DNA of 64,000 bases. Origin: Flavobacteriales bacterium (GTDB lineage: Bacteria > Bacteroidota > Bacteroidia > Flavobacteriales > Flavobacteriaceae). Below, piece by piece: positions 53,908-63,348 of this stretch. The stretch is from contig JACJYY010000004.1 of the NCBI GenBank assembly GCA_020635875.1, forward strand, positions 270,351 to 334,350. The letters run 5' to 3'. Position 1 is the stretch's first letter. The number at the start of each line of letters is the position of its first letter. Both the position numbers and the translations under genes were made by a program. The notes under the pieces are model-generated. The model did no database searches. It had not been told where the DNA came from and saw nothing but the letters and a program-made list of their open reading frames with translations.

Positions 53908-55848
53908 CTACTTATTGATTTTGAATAAGTGGAAAGGCAATCCAGGATTCAACTCCACAAAACACCATTCTTTATCCCATGAAAAAGTGTTTCCTGTAAT
54001 TAAATCTTGCATTTCTAATCTATGCCCTTCGTGAACACCCAATTCATACAACGGTAATTTTACCCAGCCTTGTTGCGTATTATGAGCATCCAAAGAACAA
54101 ATCATTAAGGTTTCGTTCTCTTTATAATCATCATGCTTGTAATAAGCAATCATCTGATCATTGTCTATATCACAAAACTGAATATTATTAGTTTGTTGTA
54201 ACGAAGTTTGTGTTTTTCTTATTCTATTTATTTTACCAATAATAGTAGTCAATTTATTTTCAAGGTACCAATTCCAATGTCTGATTTGATATTTTTCAGA
54301 ATCTTTGTACTCTTCTCTGCCTGGTAATGGTTCAGAAACCATTTGCTCAAATACTGGTCCATAAATACCTGTATTAGAACTTAAAGTAGCCGCTAAGAAA
54401 TAACGAATCATGTGGATTGATTCATTACCGTGTTGTAAATGACCCGGATTAATATCTGGTGTATTAGGCCAGAAATTAGGTCTAAAGAATTGATTATATG
54501 TAGATTTAGTGAGCTCGTTTACATATCCCATCAATTCCCATTTAGACGAACGCCACGCAAAATAGGTATACGACTGTGTAAACCCTTGTTTGGCTAACTC
54601 CATCATCGTTTTTTGATCGGTAAACGCTTCTGACAAGAAAATTACATCTGGGTATTTCTTTTGAATCTCTCCAATCAACCAACCCCAAAAATAAAAAGGT
54701 TTCGTATGGGGATTATCTACTCTAAATACTCTAATACCACACTCCTCAATCCAGAACATTGTGATATCCAATAATTCTTTCCAAAGATTTTTCCAGTCTT
54801 TACTTTCAAAATAAATAGGTTGGATATCTTGGTATTTTTTTGGTGGATTCTCTGCGTACTGAACTGTTCCGTCTGGTCTCCATTTAAACCATTGAGGGTG
54901 TTCTTTTACATACGGATGATCCGGAGCTGCCTGTAAGGCATAATCCATGGCTACCTCAATATCATATTCTTTAGCTCTTTGAACCAATGCTTTAAAATCT
55001 TCAACGGTTCCTAATTCAGGGTGTGTTGATTTATGTCCACCAAATTGAGACCCAATCCCCCAAGGACATCCTACGTCTCCTGGCTGCGCATTAGTTGTGT
55101 TGTTTTTCCCTTTTCTGTTTACCTCTCCAATAGGATGAATTGGAGGGAAATACAAGGTATCAAACCCCATTTCGGCTACCTTAGGAAGGATATGTTCACA
55201 ATCCTTGAATGTACCATGCCTACCTTCTTCTTGAGATGCTGATCTTGGGAAAAACTCGTACCAAGTACTGAACAAGGCTTTCTTTCTATCCACAAATACG
55301 CGGTAATCTTGCGAGGTATTAGCTAGTACCTTTTCTGGATACTTATAGAAAATATTTTTTAAGATTTCTAATTTGTGATGATCAATTCCGTGGTGATATT
55401 GATCCTCAGTAGTAAAATAATAAGTCATTTCTTTTAAGAAATTACGCTCATCATCGTTTACTCTTTTAATAATATTTTGGATATACTCAGCACCCTCCAA
55501 CAACTCTGACTTCACATATTGTCCGTCTGCAATTTTTCTTTGTGTACCATTAGCCCAGCTCAAAGCATAATCAATCCAAGATTCTACATGATAACTATAA
55601 AAACCTTGTTTCTCAACGGTAAAATGTCCTTTCCACACTTCATTCCCTACACCATACATTCTTGACTCTCCCCAACTTTTGTCCGACTCATGCTTGAAAC
55701 GAACTGAACTTTGTAGTGTATCGTGACCATCGGCTAATACATCTGCGGTAACCTCAATTTGTTGACCTACAATTCTTTTAATTGGATTTATCCCCCCGTC
55801 TAATTGAGGGTAGACATTCTCTATTACAACACGTGTTTGCTTTAACAT
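53908..55848 (-). CDS. glgE: Alpha-1,4-glucan:maltose-1-phosphate maltosyltransferase
   Basis: A 646-residue GH13_3 enzyme that extends alpha-glucan with maltosyl units from maltose 1-phosphate. An N-terminal beta domain (about 1-105) precedes the GH13 barrel. The nucleophile is Asp378 in GIRVFRVDNPHTKP and the acid/base Glu407 in IFLSEAFT; the VDNPHTKP motif separates GlgE from ordinary amylases. It is the first gene of a minus-strand operon with maltokinase, GlgB, GH31 and M48. No glgA or glgC is nearby. Confidence 0.95.
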   Translation of the reverse strand: MLKQTRVVIENVYPQLDGGINPIKRIVGQQIEVTADVLADGHDTLQSSVRFKHESDKSWGESRMYGVGNEVWKGHFTVEKQGFYSYHVESWIDYALSWANGTQRKIADGQYVKSELLEGAEYIQNIIKRVNDDERNFLKEMTYYFTTEDQYHHGIDHHKLEILKNIFYKYPEKVLANTSQDYRVFVDRKKALFSTWYEFFPRSASQEEGRHGTFKDCEHILPKVAEMGFDTLYFPPIHPIGEVNRKGKNNTTNAQPGDVGCPWGIGSQFGGHKSTHPELGTVEDFKALVQRAKEYDIEVAMDYALQAAPDHPYVKEHPQWFKWRPDGTVQYAENPPKKYQDIQPIYFESKDWKNLWKELLDITMFWIEECGIRVFRVDNPHTKPFYFWGWLIGEIQKKYPDVIFLSEAFTDQKTMMELAKQGFTQSYTYFAWRSSKWELMGYVNELTKSTYNQFFRPNFWPNTPDINPGHLQHGNESIHMIRYFLAATLSSNTGIYGPVFEQMVSEPLPGREEYKDSEKYQIRHWNWYLENKLTTIIGKINRIRKTQTSLQQTNNIQFCDIDNDQMIAYYKHDDYKENETLMICSLDAHNTQQGWVKLPLYELGVHEGHRLEMQDLITGNTFSWDKEWCFVELNPGLPFHLFKINK

Positions 55849-56123
55849 TTTTTTAGGAATTATAAAATTGCCATAAAAGTAGAAAAATAATACGTTATAA
55901 CGCTATTTTTGAATGTGATTTTTTTGTGAAAAAATCAATGAACTAAAGGGGTTTCAAAAAATCAGATGTATTTATAAAAAACAGTTTCGCGACAACTACA
56001 AATTTTGATCCGTATACCTCCTTTAAAAAATTAACATAAATATTATCTAAAGCAACTGAAAACGAACACAATAGACTTAACAAAGTGTTAAGCTTTTAGT
56101 GAATTAATAAATAAAAAAAGGGG
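55849..56123 (-). promoter_or_regulatory. Upstream region of the glgE operon with two palindromes
   Basis: The 275-bp gap is AT-rich. It contains a perfect 10-bp palindrome CGTTATAACG at 55893-55902 and a 7-bp-arm inverted repeat CTTAACA-AAG-TGTTAAG at 56076-56092. The first, 45 bp before glgE, could be a LacI-type operator. No clear TAnnTTTG element is seen and no gene is present. Confidence 0.4.
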
Positions 56124-56936
56124 TTACTTATTGATTCCTTGTGGGGTATATTTTACTTTTTCGGAAACGGTGTTTTTTCTGATGAGTTTGTTTTTTTTAA
56201 TAGACTCATCGGTCATATAACTGCGTTCATGATCTAAATGCACACAGATTGCACTATATCTGATTTGATGCGACTTTAATCCGTAATTGGTTAAACGTTC
56301 ACCTAATTCTCTATCCAAACCGCCGTACTGCATGTCTTCGTTAAAACCATTGACCGCTACTATATCCGCTTTCCAACCAGAGGAATTATGACCATTCCAA
56401 GTGGCTCTGGTAGGTGTTATGGTGTTCATAAAATTAGCAAACCAACCCTTTGATGTCAATTTCGCTGATTTGATAAAAGAGGGTTGTAAGCCTTTGGCCC
56501 TGAGCCAGTCTATCGAAAAACAATTCTGTTCTACAATATCTTGATTGGATATCGCTAATGAAACAGGCATAGTTAATTTAAAATAGCCCCCCGACAGGAA
56601 ATATCCTTTTTCTCTACGGGCTAAATGAACTTCTACAAAATCTTTGCGTGGCACACAATCTCCATCTGTAAAAATCAAATAATCACTTGATGATTCGACA
56701 ATGGCTTTGTTTAGAATTTGAGATTTCTGAAACCCATTATCTTGCTGCCACACATGAATCAATGGCATCGCCAAAAGAGCTTGGTATTTTTTGATGAGTT
56801 TTTTGGTGCTTTCTCTCGATCCATCATCCGCTACTAATAACTCAAAATCTTGTTCTGTTTGAACAGAAAACCCAACTAACACCTTTTCCAGCCAGTCCTC
56901 AGAGTTGTAAGTACTTAATATTATGGATGCTTTCAT
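56124..56936 (-). CDS. GT2-family glycosyltransferase
   Basis: A 270-residue GT-A enzyme. The N-terminal domain has ASIILSTYNSEDWLEKVLVGF and LLVADDGSRESTKKL with the nucleotide-binding Asp, and YLIFTDGDCVPRKDFVEVH gives the DxD motif. The later part, GFNEDMQYGGLDRELGERLTNYG (about 198-220), resembles the galactosyltransferase C-terminal domain. No membrane segment is present. It probably transfers a hexose onto LPS core or another surface glycan. It is a single gene between the glucan operon and the divergent Sua5 gene. Confidence 0.85.
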   Translation of the reverse strand: MKASIILSTYNSEDWLEKVLVGFSVQTEQDFELLVADDGSRESTKKLIKKYQALLAMPLIHVWQQDNGFQKSQILNKAIVESSSDYLIFTDGDCVPRKDFVEVHLARREKGYFLSGGYFKLTMPVSLAISNQDIVEQNCFSIDWLRAKGLQPSFIKSAKLTSKGWFANFMNTITPTRATWNGHNSSGWKADIVAVNGFNEDMQYGGLDRELGERLTNYGLKSHQIRYSAICVHLDHERSYMTDESIKKNKLIRKNTVSEKVKYTPQGINK

Positions 56937-57075
56937 CTATGAAAAACGGCCATCAATCAGCCGCAAAAAACCTATTTTCGTTAAACGGGAAACAAATATA
57001 ACCTTAATAATATATTTCCCTAGACTTTTTAAAAAAATACAGTATGATTTTAAGTTAAAATAGGGTTTGAATGTG

Positions 57076-57083
57076 TAATTTTG
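57076..57083 (+). promoter_or_regulatory. -7 promoter element (TAATTTTG) for the Sua5 operon
   Basis: Exact TAnnTTTG match 29 bp before the Sua5 ATG. It would serve the run of four plus-strand genes to 60878. Confidence 0.5.
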
Positions 57084-57111
57084 TGTCTCGAAATTTTGGA
57101 AGACGATTATA

Positions 57112-57672
57112 ATGATTGACGAAATAAACAAAACACTCGAAGTGCTTCATAACGGAGGTATCATTTTATATCCTACAGATACCGTTTGGGGAATTGGTTG
57201 TGACGCAACCAATCCAGAGGCGGTACAAAAAATTTACAATCTCAAAAAACGTAACTCTAGTATGGGTATGATCGTTTTGGTTAATGGTGATCGCATGATA
57301 CATTATATATTTAAGGACATCCCTGAAGTTGCCTGGCAAATCATGGATTTGTCTGAAAACCCTACTACTTTGATTTTAGATAAACCCAAAAACGTAGCAC
57401 CGAACATTATTGCTGAGGACAATACATTGGCTGTTCGTATCATCAAAGAACCTTTTTGTTTCAAATTACTGGAACGTTTCAAAAAACCAATTGTATCAAC
57501 CTCGGCCAATATAAGTGGTGAGCCTACTCCCCTATCATTTGATCAAATCAGCGAGACTATCAAAAATCAAGTGGATTACTGCGTAGACTATAATCGATCT
57601 GCTAAAAACAGTAAACCATCAACTATTATCAAAATCTCTTTGGACAATCAGGTAAAAGTAATCCGTCAATAG
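57112..57672 (+). CDS. L-threonylcarbamoyladenylate synthase (Sua5/YrdC/YciO family)
   Basis: A 186-residue enzyme that makes threonylcarbamoyl-AMP for the t6A37 modification of tRNA. Motifs: GGIILYPTDTVWGIGCDATN (about 15-34), KKRNSSMGMIVLV, TLAVRIIKEPFC and PIVSTSANISGEPTP (about 127-141). This is the short form, without the Sua5 C-terminal extension. It begins a four-gene plus-strand group with the CCA enzyme, CtaA and CPBP genes; the pairing with the CCA enzyme gives a tRNA-maturation theme. Confidence 0.92.
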   Translation: MIDEINKTLEVLHNGGIILYPTDTVWGIGCDATNPEAVQKIYNLKKRNSSMGMIVLVNGDRMIHYIFKDIPEVAWQIMDLSENPTTLILDKPKNVAPNIIAEDNTLAVRIIKEPFCFKLLERFKKPIVSTSANISGEPTPLSFDQISETIKNQVDYCVDYNRSAKNSKPSTIIKISLDNQVKVIRQ

Positions 57673-57686
57673 TCCACTCCTCCATT

Positions 57687-59108
57687 ATGAAATATTTAGA
57701 AGCATTAAATAACGAAATCTTCTCAATTGTATCAGAAACAGCTCACAATATAGGGATTGACAGTTATGTAATAGGTGGCTATGTAAGGGATTTTCTTTTA
57801 CAACGAGGAAACTCTAAAGACATTGATATTGTGGCTATTGGCAGCGGTATTGATCTGGCATTAGCAGTTTCTCAAGCTTTACCTAATAAACCCAAAGTTC
57901 AGGTATTTAAAAATTACGGCACAGCCATGTTACGTTATCAAGATATTGATATTGAATTTGTCGGTGCCCGAAAAGAATCGTACCAAAGAGACTCCAGAAA
58001 ACCTATAGTTGAAAACGGAACGCTTAAAGACGATCAGGATCGTAGGGATTTTACAATCAACTCATTAGCTCTTTCCTTAAACAAGGAAAACTATGGCGAA
58101 TTAATTAATCCTTTTAACGGTGTCGAAGATTTAGAAACAGGTATTATCCGAACTCCTTTAGATCCAGATATTACTTACTCTGACGATCCATTGCGAATGA
58201 TGCGTGCCATACGTTTTGCTACTCAATTAAACTTTGAAATAGAGCAGGAATCTCTGGATTCTATTACTCGAAATAATGAACGTATTAAAATCATTTCTGG
58301 CGAAAGAATCGTTGATGAACTCAACAAAATATTGAATTGTCCTACCCCTTCAGTGGGTTTTTTATTATTGCACAAAACCCAACTATTACATCATATCCTT
58401 CCAGAATTAACCGATTTACAAGGTGTAGAAGAAGTTGAAGGACAACGTCATAAAGACAATTTTTACCACACGCTTGAGGTCGTTGATAATATTGCTCAAA
58501 ACACAGATAATCTATGGTTACGATGGGCTGCTCTATTACACGATATCGGAAAAGCGCCTACCAAAAAGTTTGACCAAAAAATTGGTTGGACATTTCACGG
58601 TCACGAGTTTGTAGGGAGTAAAATGGTGAAAAACATTTTTCAGCGCTTGCACATGCCGCTAAATAACAAAATGAAATTTGTTCAAAATATGGTGCGCATG
58701 AGCTCAAGACCGATTGTTTTAGCAGAGGACAAAGTTACTGACTCCGCAGTAAGAAGATTGGTGTTTGATGCCGGTGATGATGTCGAAAATTTAATGACTT
58801 TATGCGAGGCTGACATTACTACCAAAAACCCCCACAAATTCAAACGATACCACAACAATTTTAAAATGGTACGACAAAAAATAGTCGAAGTTGAGGAAAA
58901 AGATCATGTCCGTAATTTTCAGCCGCCTATTAGTGGCGAAGAGATTATGGAAATTTTTAACCTCAAACCGTCTAAGGAAATAGGACAACTCAAAAACATG
59001 ATTAAAGAGGCTATCCTAGAAGGCGAAATCGGCAATAATTATGATGAAGCTTATGCATTTATGGTACAAAAAGCGGCTGGTTTAGGTTTAATAATAAAAA
59101 ACGATTAA
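57687..59108 (+). CDS. CCA-adding / tRNA nucleotidyltransferase with HD domain
   Basis: A 473-residue enzyme. The nucleotidyltransferase head has VIGGYVRDFLLQ (about 27-38), SKDIDIVAIG (the DxD metal site), EFVGARKESY and RRDFTINSLAL. The HD phosphohydrolase domain follows (about 255-370) with WAALLHDIGKAPTKK and HGHEFVGSKM. It adds or repairs the 3' CCA end of tRNAs; class II bacterial form. It starts 14 nt after the Sua5 gene and ends 1 nt before ctaA. Confidence 0.93.
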   Translation: MKYLEALNNEIFSIVSETAHNIGIDSYVIGGYVRDFLLQRGNSKDIDIVAIGSGIDLALAVSQALPNKPKVQVFKNYGTAMLRYQDIDIEFVGARKESYQRDSRKPIVENGTLKDDQDRRDFTINSLALSLNKENYGELINPFNGVEDLETGIIRTPLDPDITYSDDPLRMMRAIRFATQLNFEIEQESLDSITRNNERIKIISGERIVDELNKILNCPTPSVGFLLLHKTQLLHHILPELTDLQGVEEVEGQRHKDNFYHTLEVVDNIAQNTDNLWLRWAALLHDIGKAPTKKFDQKIGWTFHGHEFVGSKMVKNIFQRLHMPLNNKMKFVQNMVRMSSRPIVLAEDKVTDSAVRRLVFDAGDDVENLMTLCEADITTKNPHKFKRYHNNFKMVRQKIVEVEEKDHVRNFQPPISGEEIMEIFNLKPSKEIGQLKNMIKEAILEGEIGNNYDEAYAFMVQKAAGLGLIIKND

Positions 59109-59109
59109 C

Positions 59110-60126
59110 ATGAAAAACAAAGGAGTAGTACTATGGTTGTTCACGGGTTGTTTACTACTTTTTATTATGGTGGTAGTTGGAGGAATTACACGATTGACCA
59201 ACTCTGGTTTGTCAATGACCGATTGGCATTTAGTGACGGATACCTTCCCTCCTCTTACCCAGCAAAAATGGGAAGAAGCCTATACAGAATACCAGAAATT
59301 TCCTGAATACCAAAAAATCAACCAATTCAAAAACTTCACGCTTGACGATTATAAATACATCTATTTTTGGGAATGGTTTCATCGTTTTATAGGACGAATC
59401 ATTGGTCTAGTATTCATTATTCCGTTTGTTTATTTTTTGATCAAAAAGAAACTGACTCCTTCATTAATTAAACAATGTGCATTGTTACTTTTTATGGGTG
59501 GTTTTCAAGGTTTTTTGGGGTGGTACATGGTTAAAAGTGGATTGATAGATCGTCCTGATGTAAGCCATTTTAGACTCTCTATTCATCTCACCTTTGCTTT
59601 ATTAACTTTTGCGGTAACGCTAAATACTGGACTCAATGCCATGTATCCTGAAAAGCGTAAACCTATAATTCCTTTACGAAATTTGACTCGTTGGATTATC
59701 GTGTTGCTCTTTATACAAATTATCTATGGCGGTTTTGTAGCAGGATTAGATGCAGGCAAAATCCACACTACTTGGCCAACAATGAACGAAGGTCAATGGA
59801 TTCACGAAAGTGTGTTTATAGAGCAAAAGACCTTATTCTTAAATTTTACCGAAGGAAAAAGCGGTGTACAGTTTATCCATCGTACGCTAGCCATAATTGT
59901 TTTTTCTTTGATTCTGTACTTGTTTATTCAGCGCAAAAAATTTAACTTAGACCGTATTCAACTAAACGCTATTAACTTGACCTTAATTTTGGTTATCGTT
60001 CAGTTTGCTTTAGGGGTGTTTACTTTGTTGTACAGTGTCCCTATAAGTTTAGGAGTTTTACATCAAGCAGGTGCATTTTTCTTGTTATCCAGTATAACCT
60101 TTACAATGCATCGCTTATCTAAATAA
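59110..60126 (+). CDS. ctaA: Haem A synthase (CtaA/COX15)
   Basis: A 338-residue polytopic enzyme with eight hydrophobic segments that oxidises haem O to haem A for aa3-type oxidases. Conserved features: VVVGGITRLTNSGLSMTDWH (about 21-40), EWFHRFIGRIIGLVF, HFRLSIHLTFALLTF, FIHRTLAIIVF and GVLHQAGAFFLL, carrying the haem-ligand histidines. It is coupled to the CCA gene by a one-base gap and followed 5 nt later by the CPBP gene. Confidence 0.93.
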   Translation: MKNKGVVLWLFTGCLLLFIMVVVGGITRLTNSGLSMTDWHLVTDTFPPLTQQKWEEAYTEYQKFPEYQKINQFKNFTLDDYKYIYFWEWFHRFIGRIIGLVFIIPFVYFLIKKKLTPSLIKQCALLLFMGGFQGFLGWYMVKSGLIDRPDVSHFRLSIHLTFALLTFAVTLNTGLNAMYPEKRKPIIPLRNLTRWIIVLLFIQIIYGGFVAGLDAGKIHTTWPTMNEGQWIHESVFIEQKTLFLNFTEGKSGVQFIHRTLAIIVFSLILYLFIQRKKFNLDRIQLNAINLTLILVIVQFALGVFTLLYSVPISLGVLHQAGAFFLLSSITFTMHRLSK

Positions 60127-60131
60127 GAGAT

Positions 60132-60878
60132 ATGAGATACATTAAAGAACAGTGGCAGAACAAGATTAAATTAGACCCAAAATTAGGATTGTTCTTGATT
60201 CTGTTTTTTGGTATTGCTCGTTTCTTACTCTTATTAAACCCTAATCAAACCACAAGTTATGGATTGGTATTATTGCTTTTTTTGGCGATGATTATTGCTC
60301 CTATCGTTTTGTTGACCGATAAAGGAAAAGTAGCCATAGGTTACAATCGTCCAAAAAATCATTTTAAAGTCTTTACTAGTTTTCTTTATGGAATTGTTGC
60401 CAGTTCAATCATTTTCTTTTTAGGACATTTGATTTACAAAGATTCAATGAGTAATTGGTTTGTATATATTGCACACACCTACGAATCCAACTTAGCTGGG
60501 ATGACTCCCGAAAACAAATTTAATCTGTTTATTACCTATGCTCTGATTGGAATGACTTTTAGCCCTATTGGGGAAGAGTTATTGTATCGCGGTATTATCC
60601 ATCGTTGTTTTTCATATCGTTATGATAACAACCAAGCATCCATAATTACTAATGTGGCTTATGCTATAACCTATTTAGCACAATTTGGCATAGTCTTTAT
60701 TGACAATCAATGGCAATTCCTTTTTTTACCAGCCTTACTATGGGTGTTCTTAATGTACTTAACAGGTCGGTTGTTTTATACTTTCCGTGAAAAAACAGGA
60801 TCTATTTTTGGGGCTATTTTTGGGCACGCAGGGTTTAACTTTGCGATGTTGTTTTACATCTTCTACGTTATCCTATAA
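60132..60878 (+). CDS. CPBP-family intramembrane protease
   Basis: A 248-residue membrane protein of the CPBP (CAAX protease/bacteriocin-processing) family. The core motif is GEELLYRGIIHRCFS (about 150-164, EExxxR), and the second is FGAIFGHAGFNFAMLF (about 225-240). These enzymes cleave or handle membrane-bound peptides; roles in Bacteroidota are mostly unknown. It is last in the Sua5-CCA-CtaA group and abuts the convergent LptF/G gene. Substrate unknown. Confidence 0.87.
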   Translation: MRYIKEQWQNKIKLDPKLGLFLILFFGIARFLLLLNPNQTTSYGLVLLLFLAMIIAPIVLLTDKGKVAIGYNRPKNHFKVFTSFLYGIVASSIIFFLGHLIYKDSMSNWFVYIAHTYESNLAGMTPENKFNLFITYALIGMTFSPIGEELLYRGIIHRCFSYRYDNNQASIITNVAYAITYLAQFGIVFIDNQWQFLFLPALLWVFLMYLTGRLFYTFREKTGSIFGAIFGHAGFNFAMLFYIFYVIL

Positions 60879-61958
60879 CTAGCGCTTGGCTTTTTGCATC
60901 AAATAAACAGCGAGTATACCAAATAGTATATTTGAAGTCCAAACTGCTATCATTGGAGAAAAATCAGAACTTTCTGAAATTGTACCGAATACTTTATCAA
61001 AAAAAACAAACGTAAAAGCTATCGCTATTCCTATCGCTAAATTAACACCCATCCCTCCTCTTCGCTTCATGGAAGAAACCGAAACAGCTATTAATGTTAA
61101 TATGAATACGGAAATGGGTGCGCTAAATTTTTTATACTTAACCATCAAATAGTTATTCACCTTAGCATTGCCTCTCATTCTTTCCTGTTCAATAAAGTCG
61201 TTGAGTTCCCATAAACTAAGGGTTTCTGCTTTATAAACTACAGGAGCCAATTCTTCAAAAGTAAAATCAAAGATGGTATCCATTTGCATCCTGCTGGTCA
61301 ATTTATCTTCAAATTCTCCAACGTCTCTACGCTCATAATGTTTAAGCGTATAGGTGCTGTCTTTTTCGTTATAATTAATCCTAGATGCGGTTATTTTTTT
61401 TAAAAGTTTGTTGTGTTCGTCAAAAACTTCATACGCAAAATTAAACCCTACTTTACTGTCAAAATTGAAATTGCTGACATACAAAAATTCATTCGGTTTA
61501 ATCTCCCTGTATACATTCGTGTTTTCTCTGGCCGTTTTGTTTCGAGTTAAATATTCATACCTAAAATCGTTGAATGATTTACTTGATTTGGGTACTACCA
61601 AAATTCCCATCACAAAAGCAAACAAACATATAATTGTAGCGCCAATAAAATAAGGTCTTAAAAACCGATTAAACGAAATTCCTGAACTTAATATGGCAAT
61701 TATTTCGGACTTATTGGCTAGTTTTGAGGTAAACCAAATAGTTGATAAAAACAACAATAACGGAAACAAAAGATTGGCAAAATAGATGGTAAAATGTAAA
61801 TAATATACAGCCACCTCTTCGAAGGGCACTTTACTTTCTAAAATTCTATTGATTTTTTCCGATACATCGACAATAATACCAATAGGCATAAACAGCAAAA
61901 TCATCCCAAAAAAGGTTTTCAAATACTGCTTCAGTATATATTTATCAATAATACCCAT
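60879..61958 (-). CDS. LptF/LptG-family permease
   Basis: A 359-residue inner-membrane permease of the LPS export ABC system, which drives LPS from the inner membrane to the LptA bridge. The start is ATG at 61958 (MGIIDKYILKQYLK), 8 bp after the tgt stop; an ATG at 62009 would lie within tgt. It has the family's six-helix pattern: about 12-35, 48-70, 88-105 at the N-terminal side and 285-350 at the C-terminal side, with a periplasmic jellyroll between. Which of LptF or LptG is not separable by eye. It is downstream of tgt, an arrangement seen in other Bacteroidota. Confidence 0.9.
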   Translation of the reverse strand: MGIIDKYILKQYLKTFFGMILLFMPIGIIVDVSEKINRILESKVPFEEVAVYYLHFTIYFANLLFPLLLFLSTIWFTSKLANKSEIIAILSSGISFNRFLRPYFIGATIICLFAFVMGILVVPKSSKSFNDFRYEYLTRNKTARENTNVYREIKPNEFLYVSNFNFDSKVGFNFAYEVFDEHNKLLKKITASRINYNEKDSTYTLKHYERRDVGEFEDKLTSRMQMDTIFDFTFEELAPVVYKAETLSLWELNDFIEQERMRGNAKVNNYLMVKYKKFSAPISVFILTLIAVSVSSMKRRGGMGVNLAIGIAIAFTFVFFDKVFGTISESSDFSPMIAVWTSNILFGILAVYLMQKAKR

Positions 61959-61966
61959 AGTTTGGC

Positions 61967-63097
61967 TTATAACCTTTTGTCCATTTGTTTGACCATTTTG
62001 TTTTTCCACTCTGCAAAATCACCTGCAACGATATGCTTACGTGCCTCACGTACCAACCACATATAAAATCCTAAATTATGAATGGTTGCGATTTGTTTAC
62101 CCAAATATTCATTAGCCGCAAATAAATGACGTACATAGGATTTAGTGTATTCTAAATCTACATAGGTTATTCCCATTTCATCCAATGGAGAAAAATCATC
62201 CTCCCATTTTTTGTTTTTGATGTTGATAGTACCATTTGCGGTAAACAACATCCCGTTACGCGCATTACGTGTAGGCATTACGCAATCAAACATGTCAATT
62301 CCTAAAGCAATATTTTCCAAAATATTAATAGGTGTACCCACACCCATCAAATAACGTGGTTTATCTTCTGGCAATATCTCACACACTACCTCTGTCATAG
62401 CATACATCTCCTCTGCTGGTTCTCCCACCGATAATCCACCTATAGCATTACCTTGAGCTCCTGCATTGGCGATATATTCTGCTGATTGTTGTCGCAAATC
62501 TTTATAGGTACTCCCTTGTACAATTGGAAAAAACGTTTGCTCATAACCGTACTTATACGGTAACTTTTCCAAGTGATTCATGCACCGATCCAACCACCTG
62601 TGTGTCATATGCATGGAGCGTTTGGCGTAATTGTAATCGCATGGATACGGCGTACATTCATCAAATGCCATGATAATATCAGCCCCAATGGTACGTTGAA
62701 TTTCCATTACATTTTCTGGCGAAAAAAAGTGTACTGATCCATCAATATGAGATTTGAACTTTACGCCTTCTTCTTTTATTTTTCGGTTGCCCGAAAGCGA
62801 ATACACCTGGTATCCTCCACTATCGGTTAAGATGTTACGATCCCAGTTCATGAATTGATGCAAACCTCCCGCTTTTTCAAGTACATCTAATTGAGGTCTT
62901 AAGTATAAATGATACGTATTTCCTAAAATGATATCAGGATTAATATCGTTTTTTAATTCCCTTTGATGCACCCCCTTTACCGAAGCCACTGTCCCTACGG
63001 GCATAAAAATCGGAGTCTCAATTGTTCCGTGATCGGTCGTAATTGTACCCGCTCTCGCTTTTGATAAAGGATCTTTAGAAAGTAATTCGAATTGCAT
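61967..63097 (-). CDS. tgt: Queuine tRNA-ribosyltransferase lacking the zinc cysteines
   Basis: A 376-residue enzyme that exchanges G34 for preQ1 or queuine in GUN tRNAs. The barrel motifs are all present: LTDSGGYQVYSL (Asp92), MAFDECTPYP (Asp146), GGLSVGEP and MFDCVMPTRNARNG (nucleophile Asp271). The usual zinc site CxCxxC is replaced: where other Tgt proteins have cysteines, this one has Gly309, Thr311 and Asp314 in PLDEMGITYVDLEYTKSYVRHLF, without a gap. The fourth ligand His340 (TIHNLGFY) is kept. I recall this form from Flavobacteriia, so it is probably a lineage trait and not a defect. Confidence 0.93.
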   Translation of the reverse strand: MQFELLSKDPLSKARAGTITTDHGTIETPIFMPVGTVASVKGVHQRELKNDINPDIILGNTYHLYLRPQLDVLEKAGGLHQFMNWDRNILTDSGGYQVYSLSGNRKIKEEGVKFKSHIDGSVHFFSPENVMEIQRTIGADIIMAFDECTPYPCDYNYAKRSMHMTHRWLDRCMNHLEKLPYKYGYEQTFFPIVQGSTYKDLRQQSAEYIANAGAQGNAIGGLSVGEPAEEMYAMTEVVCEILPEDKPRYLMGVGTPINILENIALGIDMFDCVMPTRNARNGMLFTANGTINIKNKKWEDDFSPLDEMGITYVDLEYTKSYVRHLFAANEYLGKQIATIHNLGFYMWLVREARKHIVAGDFAEWKNKMVKQMDKRL

Positions 63098-63348
63098 AGT
63101 TTAAATTTCAGCGTGTAAAGATAGTTTTTTGCAATTTTAATTCTAATTAGTATCCAGAATTATTCGCTATAAAAAAATCCATTAATTTTATACAATTATA
63201 TCCAACCAATAAGTTGCAGGTAGATTACCAAAGGATTAATTTGAATTTTTCAATATATTTGGCAGTTGTCTATAATGCGGAGAAGCCACACGTCAGAATA
63301 GATAGTTTGAACTAAAATAACGATATTTGTATAAATATTTATTGATAA
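63098..63348. other. Non-coding region before the terminal two-gene unit
   Basis: About 250 bp with no ORF. The right part (63266-63305) reads GGCAGTTGTCTATAATGCGG followed by AGAAGCCACACGTCAGAATA. This stretch is less AT-rich than its surroundings and recalls sequences that border small mobile genes in Bacteroidota. The match is from memory and not verified. Confidence 0.35.

Noticed and set aside
56076..56092. Terminator for the GT2 gene
   Set aside because: The 7-bp inverted repeat is not followed by a U-tract on the minus strand.
61959..62009. Longer LptF/G start (MEKQNGQTNGQ...)
   Set aside because: These codons are the end of tgt read in another frame; ATG at 61958 gives the normal MGIIDKYIL start.
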